Below, in pieces: positions 25,796 to 33,126 of a stretch of 64,000 nt of DNA (its first letter is position 1; the number at the start of each line of letters is the position of its first letter). Origin of the DNA: Variovorax sp. N23 (GTDB taxonomy: Bacteria; Pseudomonadota; Gammaproteobacteria; Burkholderiales; Burkholderiaceae_C); assembly GCF_025486315.1 (NCBI RefSeq), contig NZ_JAOOPY010000003.1:362542-426541 (forward strand), read 5' to 3'. The notes under the pieces were generated by a model, which ran no database searches, was not told where the DNA came from, and saw only the letters and a list, made by a program, of their open reading frames with translations. The position numbers and the translations under genes are program-made.

Positions 25796-27112
25796 ATGAA
25801 AAAGCCGTTGTCAGCATTTCCTTTGCCTTCTTCTTCATCGTTCAACGCCCGCCGCGCGCTCGTCGCGGCCATGGCTGCCTCCCCCCTGGTTCCCGCGCTT
25901 GCCCAATTCCGGGTCGAGGTGTCGGGTGTGGGCCTGACGCAATTGCCGATCGCACTGGTGCCGTTCAAGGGCCAGGACGCCTCCCCACAGAAGATTTCGG
26001 CGATCGTCCAGGCCGACCTCGAGCGCAGCGGCCAGTTCCGCGGCGTCGATGCCTCCGGGCAGGCCCTCGACGAGGCCTCGCGGCCCGACCTCACGCTGTG
26101 GCGCCAGCGCACCGCCGATTCGCTCGTGGTGGGCAGCGTCACCAAGCTGGCCGATAGCCGCTTCGACGTGCGCTTCCGTCTGTGGGACGTGGTGCGCGGG
26201 CAGGACCTGGGCGGCCAGAGCTACACCGTGCCCCAGGGCGACCTGCGGCTCGCATCGCACCGCATCGCCGACTACGTCTACGAAAAGCTGACCGGCGAGA
26301 AGGGCATCTTCTCGACCCGCATCACGTACGTCACCAAGGCGGGTAGCCGCTACAACCTGTGGGTGGCCGATGCCGACGGCGAGAACGCGCAGGCTGCGCT
26401 CGCCAGCCCCGAGCCCATCATCTCGCCCACTTGGTCGTCCAACGGCTCGCAGTTGGCCTACGTGTCCTTCGAGTCGCGCAAGCCGGTGGTCTACGTGCAC
26501 AACGTCTCCAGTGGGCAACGCCGGCTGCTGGCGAACTTCCGCGGCTCCAACAGCGCGCCGGCCTGGGCGCCCGACGGCAACTCGCTGGCCGTCACGCTCA
26601 GCCGCGACGGCGGCTCGCAGCTCTACACCATCTCCGCGGCCGGCGGCGAGCCGCGCCGGCTCACGCAGAGCAGCAGCATCGACACCGAGCCCACCTACTC
26701 GGCCGACGGCAGCACGATCTACTTCGTGAGCGACCGCGGCGGTGCGCCGCAGATCTACAAGATGGGCGCCAACGGTGGCTCGCCGACGCGCGTCACCTTC
26801 AGCGGCTCTTACAACATTTCACCTTCTGTCAGCGGGGACGGCCGGTGGTTGGCCTACATTTCCCGCGTGGGGGGTGCCTTCAAACTGCACGTGATGGAGT
26901 TGGCGACCGGCAATGTGACCGCGATCACCGACACCACGGCCGACGAAAACCCCAGTTTTGCCCCCAACAGCAAGCTGATCGTCTATGCCACGCAGCTCGG
27001 AGGGCGCGAAGCACTGATGACCACTACGCTCGACGGCAAGATCAAGGCGCGGTTGGCCGGGCAGGCCGGAGATATCCGGGAACCGGACTGGGGTCCGTTC
27101 CAGAAGCAATGA
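25796..27112 (+). CDS. tolB: Tol-Pal system protein TolB
   Basis: Periplasmic TolB of 438 residues. A signal peptide (about 1-34, ending VPALA before QFRVEV) is followed by the N-terminal domain (35-170) and a six-bladed propeller built from WD40-like TolB repeats such as ISPTWSSNGSQLAYVSFES, SAPAWAPDGNSLAVTLS and DTEPTYSADGSTIYFVSDRGG. It binds Pal and links the inner-membrane TolQRA motor to the outer membrane during constriction. tolQ, tolR and tolA are not next to it; only tolB-pal-cpoB is present here. The open frame extends nine codons upstream, but ATG at 25796 gives the best signal peptide. Confidence 0.96.
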   Translation: MKKPLSAFPLPSSSSFNARRALVAAMAASPLVPALAQFRVEVSGVGLTQLPIALVPFKGQDASPQKISAIVQADLERSGQFRGVDASGQALDEASRPDLTLWRQRTADSLVVGSVTKLADSRFDVRFRLWDVVRGQDLGGQSYTVPQGDLRLASHRIADYVYEKLTGEKGIFSTRITYVTKAGSRYNLWVADADGENAQAALASPEPIISPTWSSNGSQLAYVSFESRKPVVYVHNVSSGQRRLLANFRGSNSAPAWAPDGNSLAVTLSRDGGSQLYTISAAGGEPRRLTQSSSIDTEPTYSADGSTIYFVSDRGGAPQIYKMGANGGSPTRVTFSGSYNISPSVSGDGRWLAYISRVGGAFKLHVMELATGNVTAITDTTADENPSFAPNSKLIVYATQLGGREALMTTTLDGKIKARLAGQAGDIREPDWGPFQKQ

Positions 27113-27136
27113 TTAGATTTTCTTGAGGAGTATTTA

Positions 27137-27655
27137 ATGTTGAAACGCACGATTTATTCGCTGGCCATCGTGGCCCTGATTGCCGGTTGCTCGTCCGGTA
27201 CCAAGCTGAACGACACCCCTGTGGTGGACCGTTCGGGCGGCGCCGGCCAGGGCAGCAGCGGCGCAGCCAGCGGCGTGGCACCCGTCACCATCGACCCGAA
27301 TGCCGCGACGGCACAAGGTCCCGTCGGCGTTGCACGCATCGTGTACTTCGACTACGACAGCTACACCCTGAAGCCCGAGTACCAGTCGCTCATCGACGGC
27401 CACGCCCGCTTCCTGAAGGCCAACCCGCAGCGCCGCATCTCGATCGAAGGCCACACCGACGAGCGCGGCGGCCGCGAGTACAACCTGGCCCTCGGCCAGA
27501 AGCGTTCGGAAGCCGTTCGCCGCGCGCTCAACCTGCTGGGCATCAGCGACAACCAGGTCGAAGCCGTGAGCTTCGGCAAGGAAAAGCCGGCTGTCACGGG
27601 CAGCGGTGAATCCGTCTGGGCGCAGAACCGCCGCGCCGAGATCACCTACCGTTGA
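27137..27655 (+). CDS. pal: Peptidoglycan-associated lipoprotein Pal
   Basis: Outer-membrane lipoprotein of 172 residues. The lipobox LIAGC places the lipidated cysteine at position 18. A flexible Ser/Gly-rich linker (19-55) leads to an OmpA-like peptidoglycan-binding domain with VYFDYDSYTLKPEY and ISIEGHTDERGGREYNLALGQKRSEAV, which includes the diaminopimelate-binding residues. It anchors the outer membrane to the wall and partners TolB. A clear GAGGAG Shine-Dalgarno precedes the ATG. The stop overlaps the cpoB start (TGATG). Confidence 0.97.
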   Translation: MLKRTIYSLAIVALIAGCSSGTKLNDTPVVDRSGGAGQGSSGAASGVAPVTIDPNAATAQGPVGVARIVYFDYDSYTLKPEYQSLIDGHARFLKANPQRRISIEGHTDERGGREYNLALGQKRSEAVRRALNLLGISDNQVEAVSFGKEKPAVTGSGESVWAQNRRAEITYR

Positions 27656-28407
27656 TGAGCCGCGCATTCGATTTGCGCCACGCGGCGCTCGCAGCGCTGC
27701 TTGTCTGCACGTCGGTCGGCGCCAACGCGGCGCTGTTCGAGGATGACGAGGCGCGCCGCGCCATCCTCGAGTTGCGCCAGCGCGTCGAGGCGATGCGCAC
27801 ACAGACGGAACAGCGGCTGACCGACGAGAACGGCCAACTGCGCCGCAGCCTGCTCGACCTGCAGAACCAGCTCGACACGATGCGCGGCGACATGCAGCGC
27901 ATGACGGGGCAGAACGAGCAACTCGCCCGCACTGTCTCCGAACTGCAGCAACGCCAGACCGACATCGACGACCGGCTCAAGAAGAACGAGCCGGCCAAGG
28001 TGTCGGTCGATGGTCGCGAGTTCACCGCCGATCCGCGCGAGAAGGCCGACTTCGATGCGGCGCTCGGCGTGTTCCGCGGCGGCCAGTTCGCGCAGGCGCA
28101 GACCGCCTTCGCCGAATTCGTGAAGCGCTATCCGCAGAGCGGCTATGCGCCGTCGGCGCTGTTCTGGCTGGGCAATGCCCAGTACGCGACACGCAACTAC
28201 AACGAAGCGATCGCCAATTTCCGGTCTATGCTGTCGCTGGCTCCCGATCATGCGAAAGCACCCGAGGCGGTGCTGTCGATCGCGAACTGCCAGATCGAAC
28301 TCAAGGACACGCGCGCGGCTCGCCGCACGCTGGAAGACCTGACCAAGGCCTATCCGCAGTCCGAGGCTGCGCAGGCAGGCCGCGAGCGGCTCTCGCGCCT
28401 GAAGTAA
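27655..28407 (+). CDS. cpoB: Cell division coordinator CpoB (YbgF)
   Basis: Periplasmic protein of 250 residues with a signal peptide (about 1-26, ending GANA), a coiled-coil trimerisation region (about 30-110: RILELRQ-type heptads, LLDLQNQLDTMRGDMQRM) and a C-terminal TPR domain (about 130-250: FDAALGVFRGGQFAQAQTAFAEF and two further repeats). CpoB couples Tol-Pal constriction to PBP1B activity at the septum. The TGATG overlap with pal supports the ATG at 27655. Third and last gene of the tolB-pal-cpoB group. Confidence 0.94.
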   Translation: MSRAFDLRHAALAALLVCTSVGANAALFEDDEARRAILELRQRVEAMRTQTEQRLTDENGQLRRSLLDLQNQLDTMRGDMQRMTGQNEQLARTVSELQQRQTDIDDRLKKNEPAKVSVDGREFTADPREKADFDAALGVFRGGQFAQAQTAFAEFVKRYPQSGYAPSALFWLGNAQYATRNYNEAIANFRSMLSLAPDHAKAPEAVLSIANCQIELKDTRAARRTLEDLTKAYPQSEAAQAGRERLSRLK

Positions 28408-28425
28408 ACGCGAGGCGCTACGCCC

Positions 28426-29238
28426 ATGGACGCCGCGGCGCTTGCGCCGGTCTCCGTTCCCGAGCCCGACCTGGCACGCCGCTTCGGCGGGCTCGAACGT
28501 CTTTACGGCGTGGCGGGTGCGCAAGGCATCCGCGGTGCCCATGTGCTGGTCGCGGGCATCGGCGGCGTCGGCTCCTGGGCCGTCGAGGCCCTGGCCCGCA
28601 GCGGGGTGGGGCGACTCACGCTGGTCGACCTCGACCACATCGCCGAATCCAACATCAACCGCCAGATCCACGCGCTCGAATCGACCGTCGGCCAGGCCAA
28701 GGTCGAGGCGATGCGCGAGCGGATCGCGCAGATCAACCCTGGTTGCCAGGTGCTGGCCATCGACGACTTCGTCGAGCCTGACAACTGGCTCGGGCAGGTG
28801 GCCGCAGCCGAAGGCGCGAACGGACCGCTCACCGCCGTCATCGACGCCTGCGACCAAGTCCGCGCCAAGGTGACCATGGCCGCCTGGGCACGGGCTACAC
28901 GCATTCCCTTCATCACCGTCGGCGCGGCGGGCGGCAAGCGCCTGGCGCACAAGGTCGAAATCGACGACCTCGCACTCACCACGCACGACCCTTTGCTGGC
29001 GCAGGTGCGCAACCGGCTGCGCAAGCTGCACGGCGCCCCGCGCGACGGCAAGAAGATGGGCGTGGCCTGCGTCTTCAGCCGCGAGAGCGTCGCGCCCCCG
29101 GACGCTTCCTGCGCCATCGAAGGCGACGGATCGCTCAACTGCCACGGCTACGGCTCGGTGGTGAGCGTGACGGCCACCTTCGGACAATGCGCCGCCGGCT
29201 GGATTCTCGACAAGATCGCCGTTCGCGCCACGCTATAA
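28426..29238 (+). CDS. tcdA: tRNA threonylcarbamoyladenosine dehydratase (TcdA/CsdL)
   Basis: E1-like ATP-dependent dehydratase of 270 residues that cyclises t6A37 to ct6A in ANN-decoding tRNAs. The nucleotide site VAGIGGVGSWAVEALARSG, the acceptor-side RQIHALESTVGQAK and DACDQVRAKVTMA are typical. The C-terminal block CVFSRES and SVVSVTATFGQCAAGWILDKI matches the family. Its position just before tRNA-Lys, one of its substrates, is notable but probably coincidental. The -10 box of the tRNA overlaps its stop codon. Confidence 0.93.
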   Translation: MDAAALAPVSVPEPDLARRFGGLERLYGVAGAQGIRGAHVLVAGIGGVGSWAVEALARSGVGRLTLVDLDHIAESNINRQIHALESTVGQAKVEAMRERIAQINPGCQVLAIDDFVEPDNWLGQVAAAEGANGPLTAVIDACDQVRAKVTMAAWARATRIPFITVGAAGGKRLAHKVEIDDLALTTHDPLLAQVRNRLRKLHGAPRDGKKMGVACVFSRESVAPPDASCAIEGDGSLNCHGYGSVVSVTATFGQCAAGWILDKIAVRATL

Positions 29239-29275
29239 TCGTGGGCTTTGCCGGCGTCGACACGCCGGCAAAGCC
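29234..29275 (+). promoter_or_regulatory. tRNA-Lys promoter (-10) with a perfect 13-bp leader hairpin
   Basis: TATAATC at 29234-29240 is a near-perfect -10 box overlapping the tcdA stop; a -35 hexamer at normal spacing is poor. Directly downstream, GGCTTTGCCGGCG (29244-29256) and CGCCGGCAAAGCC (29263-29275) form a perfect 13-bp stem around TCGACA. No T-run follows, so it is not a standard terminator. It would lie in the 5' leader of the tRNA transcript, where it might guide processing, or it might protect the tcdA mRNA 3' end. Confidence 0.6.
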
Positions 29276-29302
29276 TAGGAACATCGACAACAAGATCGAT
29301 CC

Positions 29303-29378
29303 GGGACGTTAGCTCAGTTGGTAGAGCAGCGGACTTTTAATCCGTTTGTCGTGGGTTCGACCCCCGCACGTCCCACCA
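29303..29378 (+). tRNA. tRNA-Lys (anticodon TTT), CCA encoded
   Basis: A 76-base tRNA: acceptor arms GGGACGT and ACGTCCC pair over seven bases, D-arm TTAGCTCAGTTGGTAGAGCA, anticodon loop CTTTTAA giving anticodon TTT, T-arm GTGGGTTCGACCCCCGC (one position differs from perfect pairing) and an encoded CCA at 29376-29378. Decodes AAA and AAG. It stands alone downstream of tcdA. Confidence 0.97.
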
Positions 29379-29400
29379 CCCAACACCGCGTAAATGCTTG

Positions 29401-29433
29401 AAAGCCTGCTTCGGAAACGATGGCAGGCTTTTT
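29401..29433 (+). terminator. Rho-independent terminator of tRNA-Lys
   Basis: AAAGCCTGC (29401-29409) pairs with GCAGGCTTT (29423-29431) across a 13-base loop, and five T follow from 29429. It lies 22 bases after the tRNA CCA. Confidence 0.8.
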
Positions 29434-29669
29434 CTATGGTCGTTCTATGTCGGCGCCGATGAAGGCAGCGAGGCATTCAATGGACGAGGTTGCCGGTATT
29501 CTGCGAACGCCCGTGTTTTAGGTGTGCACAGTGTTCATAGGCGTCGCTGGAAATGTTGCAATCAACTACTGCCAGAGAGTTCTAGACAAACGCTTCGGCC
29601 ATCTGTACCTGATTCAGTTTTCGATCGTCGCGGAGGGGAGGCGGCGGCGCTGCGCAGGTAGCATGTCGG
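29434..29669 (+). other. Non-coding gap between tRNA-Lys terminator and BLUF gene
   Basis: About 236 bases with no convincing gene: short open frames on the plus strand (for example from 29522) have unsuited codon use and no ribosome binding site. No copy of the tRNA 3' end is visible, so there is no sign of an integrated element at the tRNA. It presumably contains the promoter of the BLUF gene. Confidence 0.5.
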
Positions 29670-30089
29670 ATGCTCATACGCCTTGTCTACGCCAGCCGAA
29701 GCCAGAACCAATCCGCCCAGGATTTGCCCGCCATTCTCGAATGGTCCCGCCGCGCCAATTCCGAACTTGAAGTGACCGGGGTGCTCTGCTACCTCGATGG
29801 CGTCTATATGCAGTATCTGGAAGGCGAAGAAAGCGCAGTAGACGCCTTGTTCAAGCGTATTCATGCCGACAGTCGCCATCAGGGTGTGGCACTACTCGAG
29901 CGACGCGCCATCTCAAGGCGAGCATTTCCTGAGTGGTCGATGGCGCTTCTGGATTGGAACGACAACACGCGCGCCATCTTCCGAAGTTTCTCTCCTGAGG
30001 CCCGACTCGACCTCCACGCCGTGGACCCCGGCACCGCCGCGCCGATGCTCCGAGCACTGGTGCGCGCTCCAGGGTGGAAACTCCTTTGA
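29670..30089 (+). CDS. BLUF-domain blue-light sensor (stand-alone)
   Basis: Flavin-binding photoreceptor of 139 residues consisting of a BLUF domain with a short C-terminal extension. All key positions are present: Tyr7 in RLVYASRS, Asn30, Gln48 in YMQYLEGEE, Trp89 and Met91 in FPEWSM. These match the FAD hydrogen-bond network (Tyr21, Asn45, Gln63, Trp104, Met106 of AppA). Short BLUF proteins signal through a partner protein; none is evident, as the neighbours are two small minus-strand hypotheticals. The gene lies alone after the tRNA. Confidence 0.93.
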   Translation: MLIRLVYASRSQNQSAQDLPAILEWSRRANSELEVTGVLCYLDGVYMQYLEGEESAVDALFKRIHADSRHQGVALLERRAISRRAFPEWSMALLDWNDNTRAIFRSFSPEARLDLHAVDPGTAAPMLRALVRAPGWKLL

Positions 30090-30171
30090 ACGGTCCTGTG
30101 CGACGAGGTCGCCGAGGCGCTTGGTCTGGGCGCCTTCAGTGCGATCTGATGGGGTGGTGGGAAGAGGGGGC

Positions 30172-30402
30172 TCAGGCCACCAGGTCTGCGCCGCCGAAGC
30201 CCGTGCGAGTGGTCGACGCGATGGAGCTCACGAGGCCGATGGCGCTCGCGCGAAGCAGTTCCTCTCGGAGGGCGACTTCCAATTGCTTGCGTGCGGAATC
30301 CGGCCGGTCATGGTCGTATTCCTCGTCCAATTCGCAATGCAAGTAATAGTCGACCCGGGCCATCAGCCGCTCGATGGAGGCGGCAAGGTCTGCATCGTTC
30401 AT
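30172..30402 (-). CDS. Small acidic hypothetical protein
   Basis: 76 residues, not recognised. MNDADLAASIERLMARVDYYLHCELDEEYDHDRPDSARK is acidic and helical, followed by a helix EVALREELLRASAIGLVSSIAS. A strong Shine-Dalgarno (GGAGGAAACGG before ATG) and a plausible promoter upstream support a real gene. No membrane segment or known motif. It is convergent with the BLUF gene, 82 bases apart. Confidence 0.6.
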   Translation of the reverse strand: MNDADLAASIERLMARVDYYLHCELDEEYDHDRPDSARKQLEVALREELLRASAIGLVSSIASTTRTGFGGADLVA

Positions 30403-30478
30403 CCGTTTCCTCCGCCAATTCTTGTCCTCTGTCGTCTTGGCCGCCGAGGCGGCATCGGTGACAGGGTAGCACGGGAGG

Positions 30479-30508
30479 AATTAATCGGTGGACAATTTCG
30501 TCATGCAA
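30479..30508 (-). promoter_or_regulatory. Candidate promoter of the 76-residue hypothetical gene
   Basis: On the minus strand TTGCAT (30508-30503) is followed after 18 bases by TTAATT (30484-30479), about 76 bases before the ATG at 30402. The gap 30403-30555 is otherwise featureless and AT-richer than its surroundings. Confidence 0.35.
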
Positions 30509-30555
30509 GATGTACAAAACCCGTCATTGGCCGAATGCCAATGAGCGCCATTGCA

Positions 30556-31131
30556 TTACTTTGGATGAGGAAATCCGAGGCGCTTCCAGAATTGAGGTCT
30601 TTTGGCTTCAGGGTTGTCGCTGCCGATTTGCTTCTTGTCGGGCGTTGACGGCAAGGCGAACTGAACTGCGCGGGCCACTTTCACGCAGTCCTTGATGTGC
30701 TGCTCGCCGAGTGCCCGCAACGCGGCGTAGCCCAGTCCGGCGGAGACGATCTGGCCGGCCACCGGCACGTACTTCGTGGCCTGCTTGGTGGTGAGCCGCA
30801 GGCCGGCATGCTTGGCGAGCGCCATCAGCAGGTCGCGCGTGACCAGGCGACCCACCAACAGCGCGCCCAGGGTGGTGGCGGCTTTCTGGATGCGCTCGCG
30901 CTGCTGCGGCGCCATCGTTTCGACCTGCGTGACGGACAAGCCGAACTCGGCGCTGATCTGGGGGATCAGCCGCGACAGCAGCGCCGCATCGGCTGCCCAG
31001 TCGATGCCCGGCAGGGGCACCGCGCTGGCGGCGGCCGCCAGCAGTGCCTTTCGCGCGACGAGTTTGCGGCTGCGCCGCACCGCGGCGATCAGCGCCGGGT
31101 CGCCCTGGGCAAGTTCGATGGCAGACGGCAT
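30556..31131 (-). CDS. EcsC/DUF697-like hypothetical membrane-associated protein
   Basis: 191 residues. VPLPGIDWAADAALLSRLIPQISAEFGLS (about 38-66) resembles the DUF697/EcsC pattern of a Pro-rich turn followed by an amphipathic helix, and YVPVAGQIVSAGLGYAALRALG near 125-146 is hydrophobic with Gly-rich turns, probably inserted in the membrane. The C-terminus is basic. Function unknown. It follows the ABC-F gene by 30 bases on the same strand and may share its transcript. Confidence 0.75.
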   Translation of the reverse strand: MPSAIELAQGDPALIAAVRRSRKLVARKALLAAAASAVPLPGIDWAADAALLSRLIPQISAEFGLSVTQVETMAPQQRERIQKAATTLGALLVGRLVTRDLLMALAKHAGLRLTTKQATKYVPVAGQIVSAGLGYAALRALGEQHIKDCVKVARAVQFALPSTPDKKQIGSDNPEAKRPQFWKRLGFPHPK

Positions 31132-31161
31132 GGGGCGGGGTACTCCTGTCGGGCGGCGATG

Positions 31162-33126
31162 TCAGGCGGTCAGGGCCTCCAGTTGACCCGAAACCGTCAT
31201 CCAGCGTTCCTCGAGCTTGTCGATTTCCTCGTTGAGCGCCTTCAGACGCTTGCCGGCTTCGGCGATCTCGGCGGCGGGCAGCGACTGCGCCAGCCGGGCC
31301 TCGATGGCGGCTTTCGCCGTGCCGGCCTCGGCCAGGCGCTCGTCGATCTGCGCGATCTCGCGCTTGAGGGGCTTGGCTTGTTCGCTGCGCTGCTGGCGGC
31401 TCTGGGCCGCGTCCTGCTTGGCCACGGCCGGTGCGGGTGCAGCGACGGGTTCGCTGGCCTTGCGCACGGCTTCCTTGGCCTCTTCGCGCAGGCGCTTGGC
31501 CTCTTCGAGCAGGTAGCGCTGGTAGTCGTCGAGATCGCCGTCGAAGTCGGTCACGCCGCCGCGGCCGACCATCCAGAACTCGTCGCAGACGGAGCGGAGC
31601 AGGGCGCGGTCGTGGCTCACCAGCATCAGCGTGCCTTCGAACTCGTTCAGGGCGACGGCCAGGGCTTCGCGGGTGGCAAGGTCCAGGTGGTTGGTGGGCT
31701 CGTCCAGCAGCAGCAGATTGGGGCGCTGCCAGACCATCATGGCCAGCACCAGCCGCGCCTTCTCGCCGCCGCTCATGGTGCCGACCGGCTGCTTGACCAT
31801 GTCGCCGTTGAAGTTGAAGCTGCCGAGAAAGCCGCGCAGCGCCTGCTCGCCGGTCGGCTCCTTGGCAGAAGCACCCAGTTCGCGCGCCATGCGCACCATG
31901 TGCTCCAGCGGATTGTCCAGCGGGCGCAGCACGTCGAGTTCCTGCTGGGCGAAGTAGCCGATGTTCAGGCCCTTGCCTTCGGTCACGGTGCCGGCCAGCG
32001 CGCCCATTTCGCGGGCGATGGTCTTCACCAGCGTCGACTTGCCCTGGCCGTTGGCGCCCAGGATGCCGATGCGCTGGCCTGCCTGCACCGACCTGCTCAC
32101 GTTGGTCAGGATGGTCTTGGGCACGTCGTCGACCATGTAGCCGAAGCTCGCCTGGGTGATCGACAGCATCGGGTTCGGGATGTTGCCCGGCTCCTTGAAC
32201 TCGAAGGTGAAGTCGGCTTCGGCCAGCAGCGGCGCGACCTTTTCCATGCGCTCGAGCGCCTTCACGCGGCTCTGCGCCTGCTTGGCCTTGCTGGCCTTGG
32301 CCTTGAAGCGGTCGATGAACTTCTGCAGGTGGGCGATCTTGTCCTGCTGCTTGCCGAAGGCGGCCTGTTGCTGCTCCATCTGCAGCGCGCGCATCTCTTC
32401 GAACTTGCTGTAGTTGCCGCCGTAGCGCGTGAGCTGGGCGTTGGCGACGTGCAGTGTGACGTTGGTGACGGCGTCGAGGAATTCGCGGTCATGGCTGATG
32501 ACGATCATCGTGCCTTCGTACTTCTGCAGCCAGGCTTCGAGCCAGACGAGTGCGTCCAGGTCCAAGTGGTTGGTGGGTTCGTCGAGCAGCAGCAGGTCGC
32601 TCGGGCACATCAGCGCGCGCGCCAGTTGCAGGCGCATGCGCCAGCCGCCGGAGAAGCTGCTGACCGGCGCGTCGAGCTCGTGGCTCTTGAAGCCCAGGCC
32701 GAGGATCAGCGCCTGCGCGCGGGGTGCGGCGTCGTGCTCGCCCGCATCGGCGAGGTCGGTGTAGGCATGGGCCAGCGCCATCCCGAGGTCGGCATCGTCG
32801 GGGTTCTCGGTGTACGCGGCCTCGATCTTGGCAAGCGCCTCGCGCAATTCGACCAGCCGGGTGTCGCCGCCGACCACGAAGTCGGACGCGCCTTCGTCGG
32901 TTTCGGGCATGTCCTGCGCCACCTGCGACATGCGCCATTGCTTGGGCAGGAAAAAGTCGCCCCCGTCTTCGTGCAGCGTGCGGTTGAACAGCGCGAACAG
33001 CGTCGACTTGCCGGCGCCGTTGCGGCCCACCAGGCCGACCCGCTCGCCGGGGTTGATGGTGGCGTTGGCGCCGTCGAGCAACAGCTTGGCGCTGCGGCGC
33101 AGGACGACGTTCTTGAGAGTGATCAT
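31162..33126 (-). CDS. ABC-F family ATPase (YheS-like)
   Basis: Soluble tandem ATPase of 654 residues of the ABC-F family, which acts on the ribosomal E site rather than in transport. First ATPase: VGRNGAGKSTLFALF, signature SSFSGGWRMRLQLARAL, DEPTNHLDLDALVWLE. Then the P-site linker RFKAKASKAKQAQSRVKALERM (about 265-290) and a second ATPase: GANGQGKSTLVK, TMSGGEKARLVLAMM, DEPTNHLDLATREAL. A charged coiled-coil C-terminus (about 560-654) ends the protein. YheS type fits the first-domain pattern and linker length. Its start overlaps the peptidase stop (ATGA). Confidence 0.92.
   Translation of the reverse strand: MITLKNVVLRRSAKLLLDGANATINPGERVGLVGRNGAGKSTLFALFNRTLHEDGGDFFLPKQWRMSQVAQDMPETDEGASDFVVGGDTRLVELREALAKIEAAYTENPDDADLGMALAHAYTDLADAGEHDAAPRAQALILGLGFKSHELDAPVSSFSGGWRMRLQLARALMCPSDLLLLDEPTNHLDLDALVWLEAWLQKYEGTMIVISHDREFLDAVTNVTLHVANAQLTRYGGNYSKFEEMRALQMEQQQAAFGKQQDKIAHLQKFIDRFKAKASKAKQAQSRVKALERMEKVAPLLAEADFTFEFKEPGNIPNPMLSITQASFGYMVDDVPKTILTNVSRSVQAGQRIGILGANGQGKSTLVKTIAREMGALAGTVTEGKGLNIGYFAQQELDVLRPLDNPLEHMVRMARELGASAKEPTGEQALRGFLGSFNFNGDMVKQPVGTMSGGEKARLVLAMMVWQRPNLLLLDEPTNHLDLATREALAVALNEFEGTLMLVSHDRALLRSVCDEFWMVGRGGVTDFDGDLDDYQRYLLEEAKRLREEAKEAVRKASEPVAAPAPAVAKQDAAQSRQQRSEQAKPLKREIAQIDERLAEAGTAKAAIEARLAQSLPAAEIAEAGKRLKALNEEIDKLEERWMTVSGQLEALTA

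Noticed and set aside
29303..29378. tRNA-Lys as attachment site of an integrated element
   Set aside because: No second copy of the tRNA 3' end and no integrase nearby; the only integrase is 26 kb away.
29398..29661. Open frame after tRNA-Lys
   Set aside because: Starts inside the terminator, has no ribosome binding site and an Arg/Cys/Ser-rich, non-protein-like composition.
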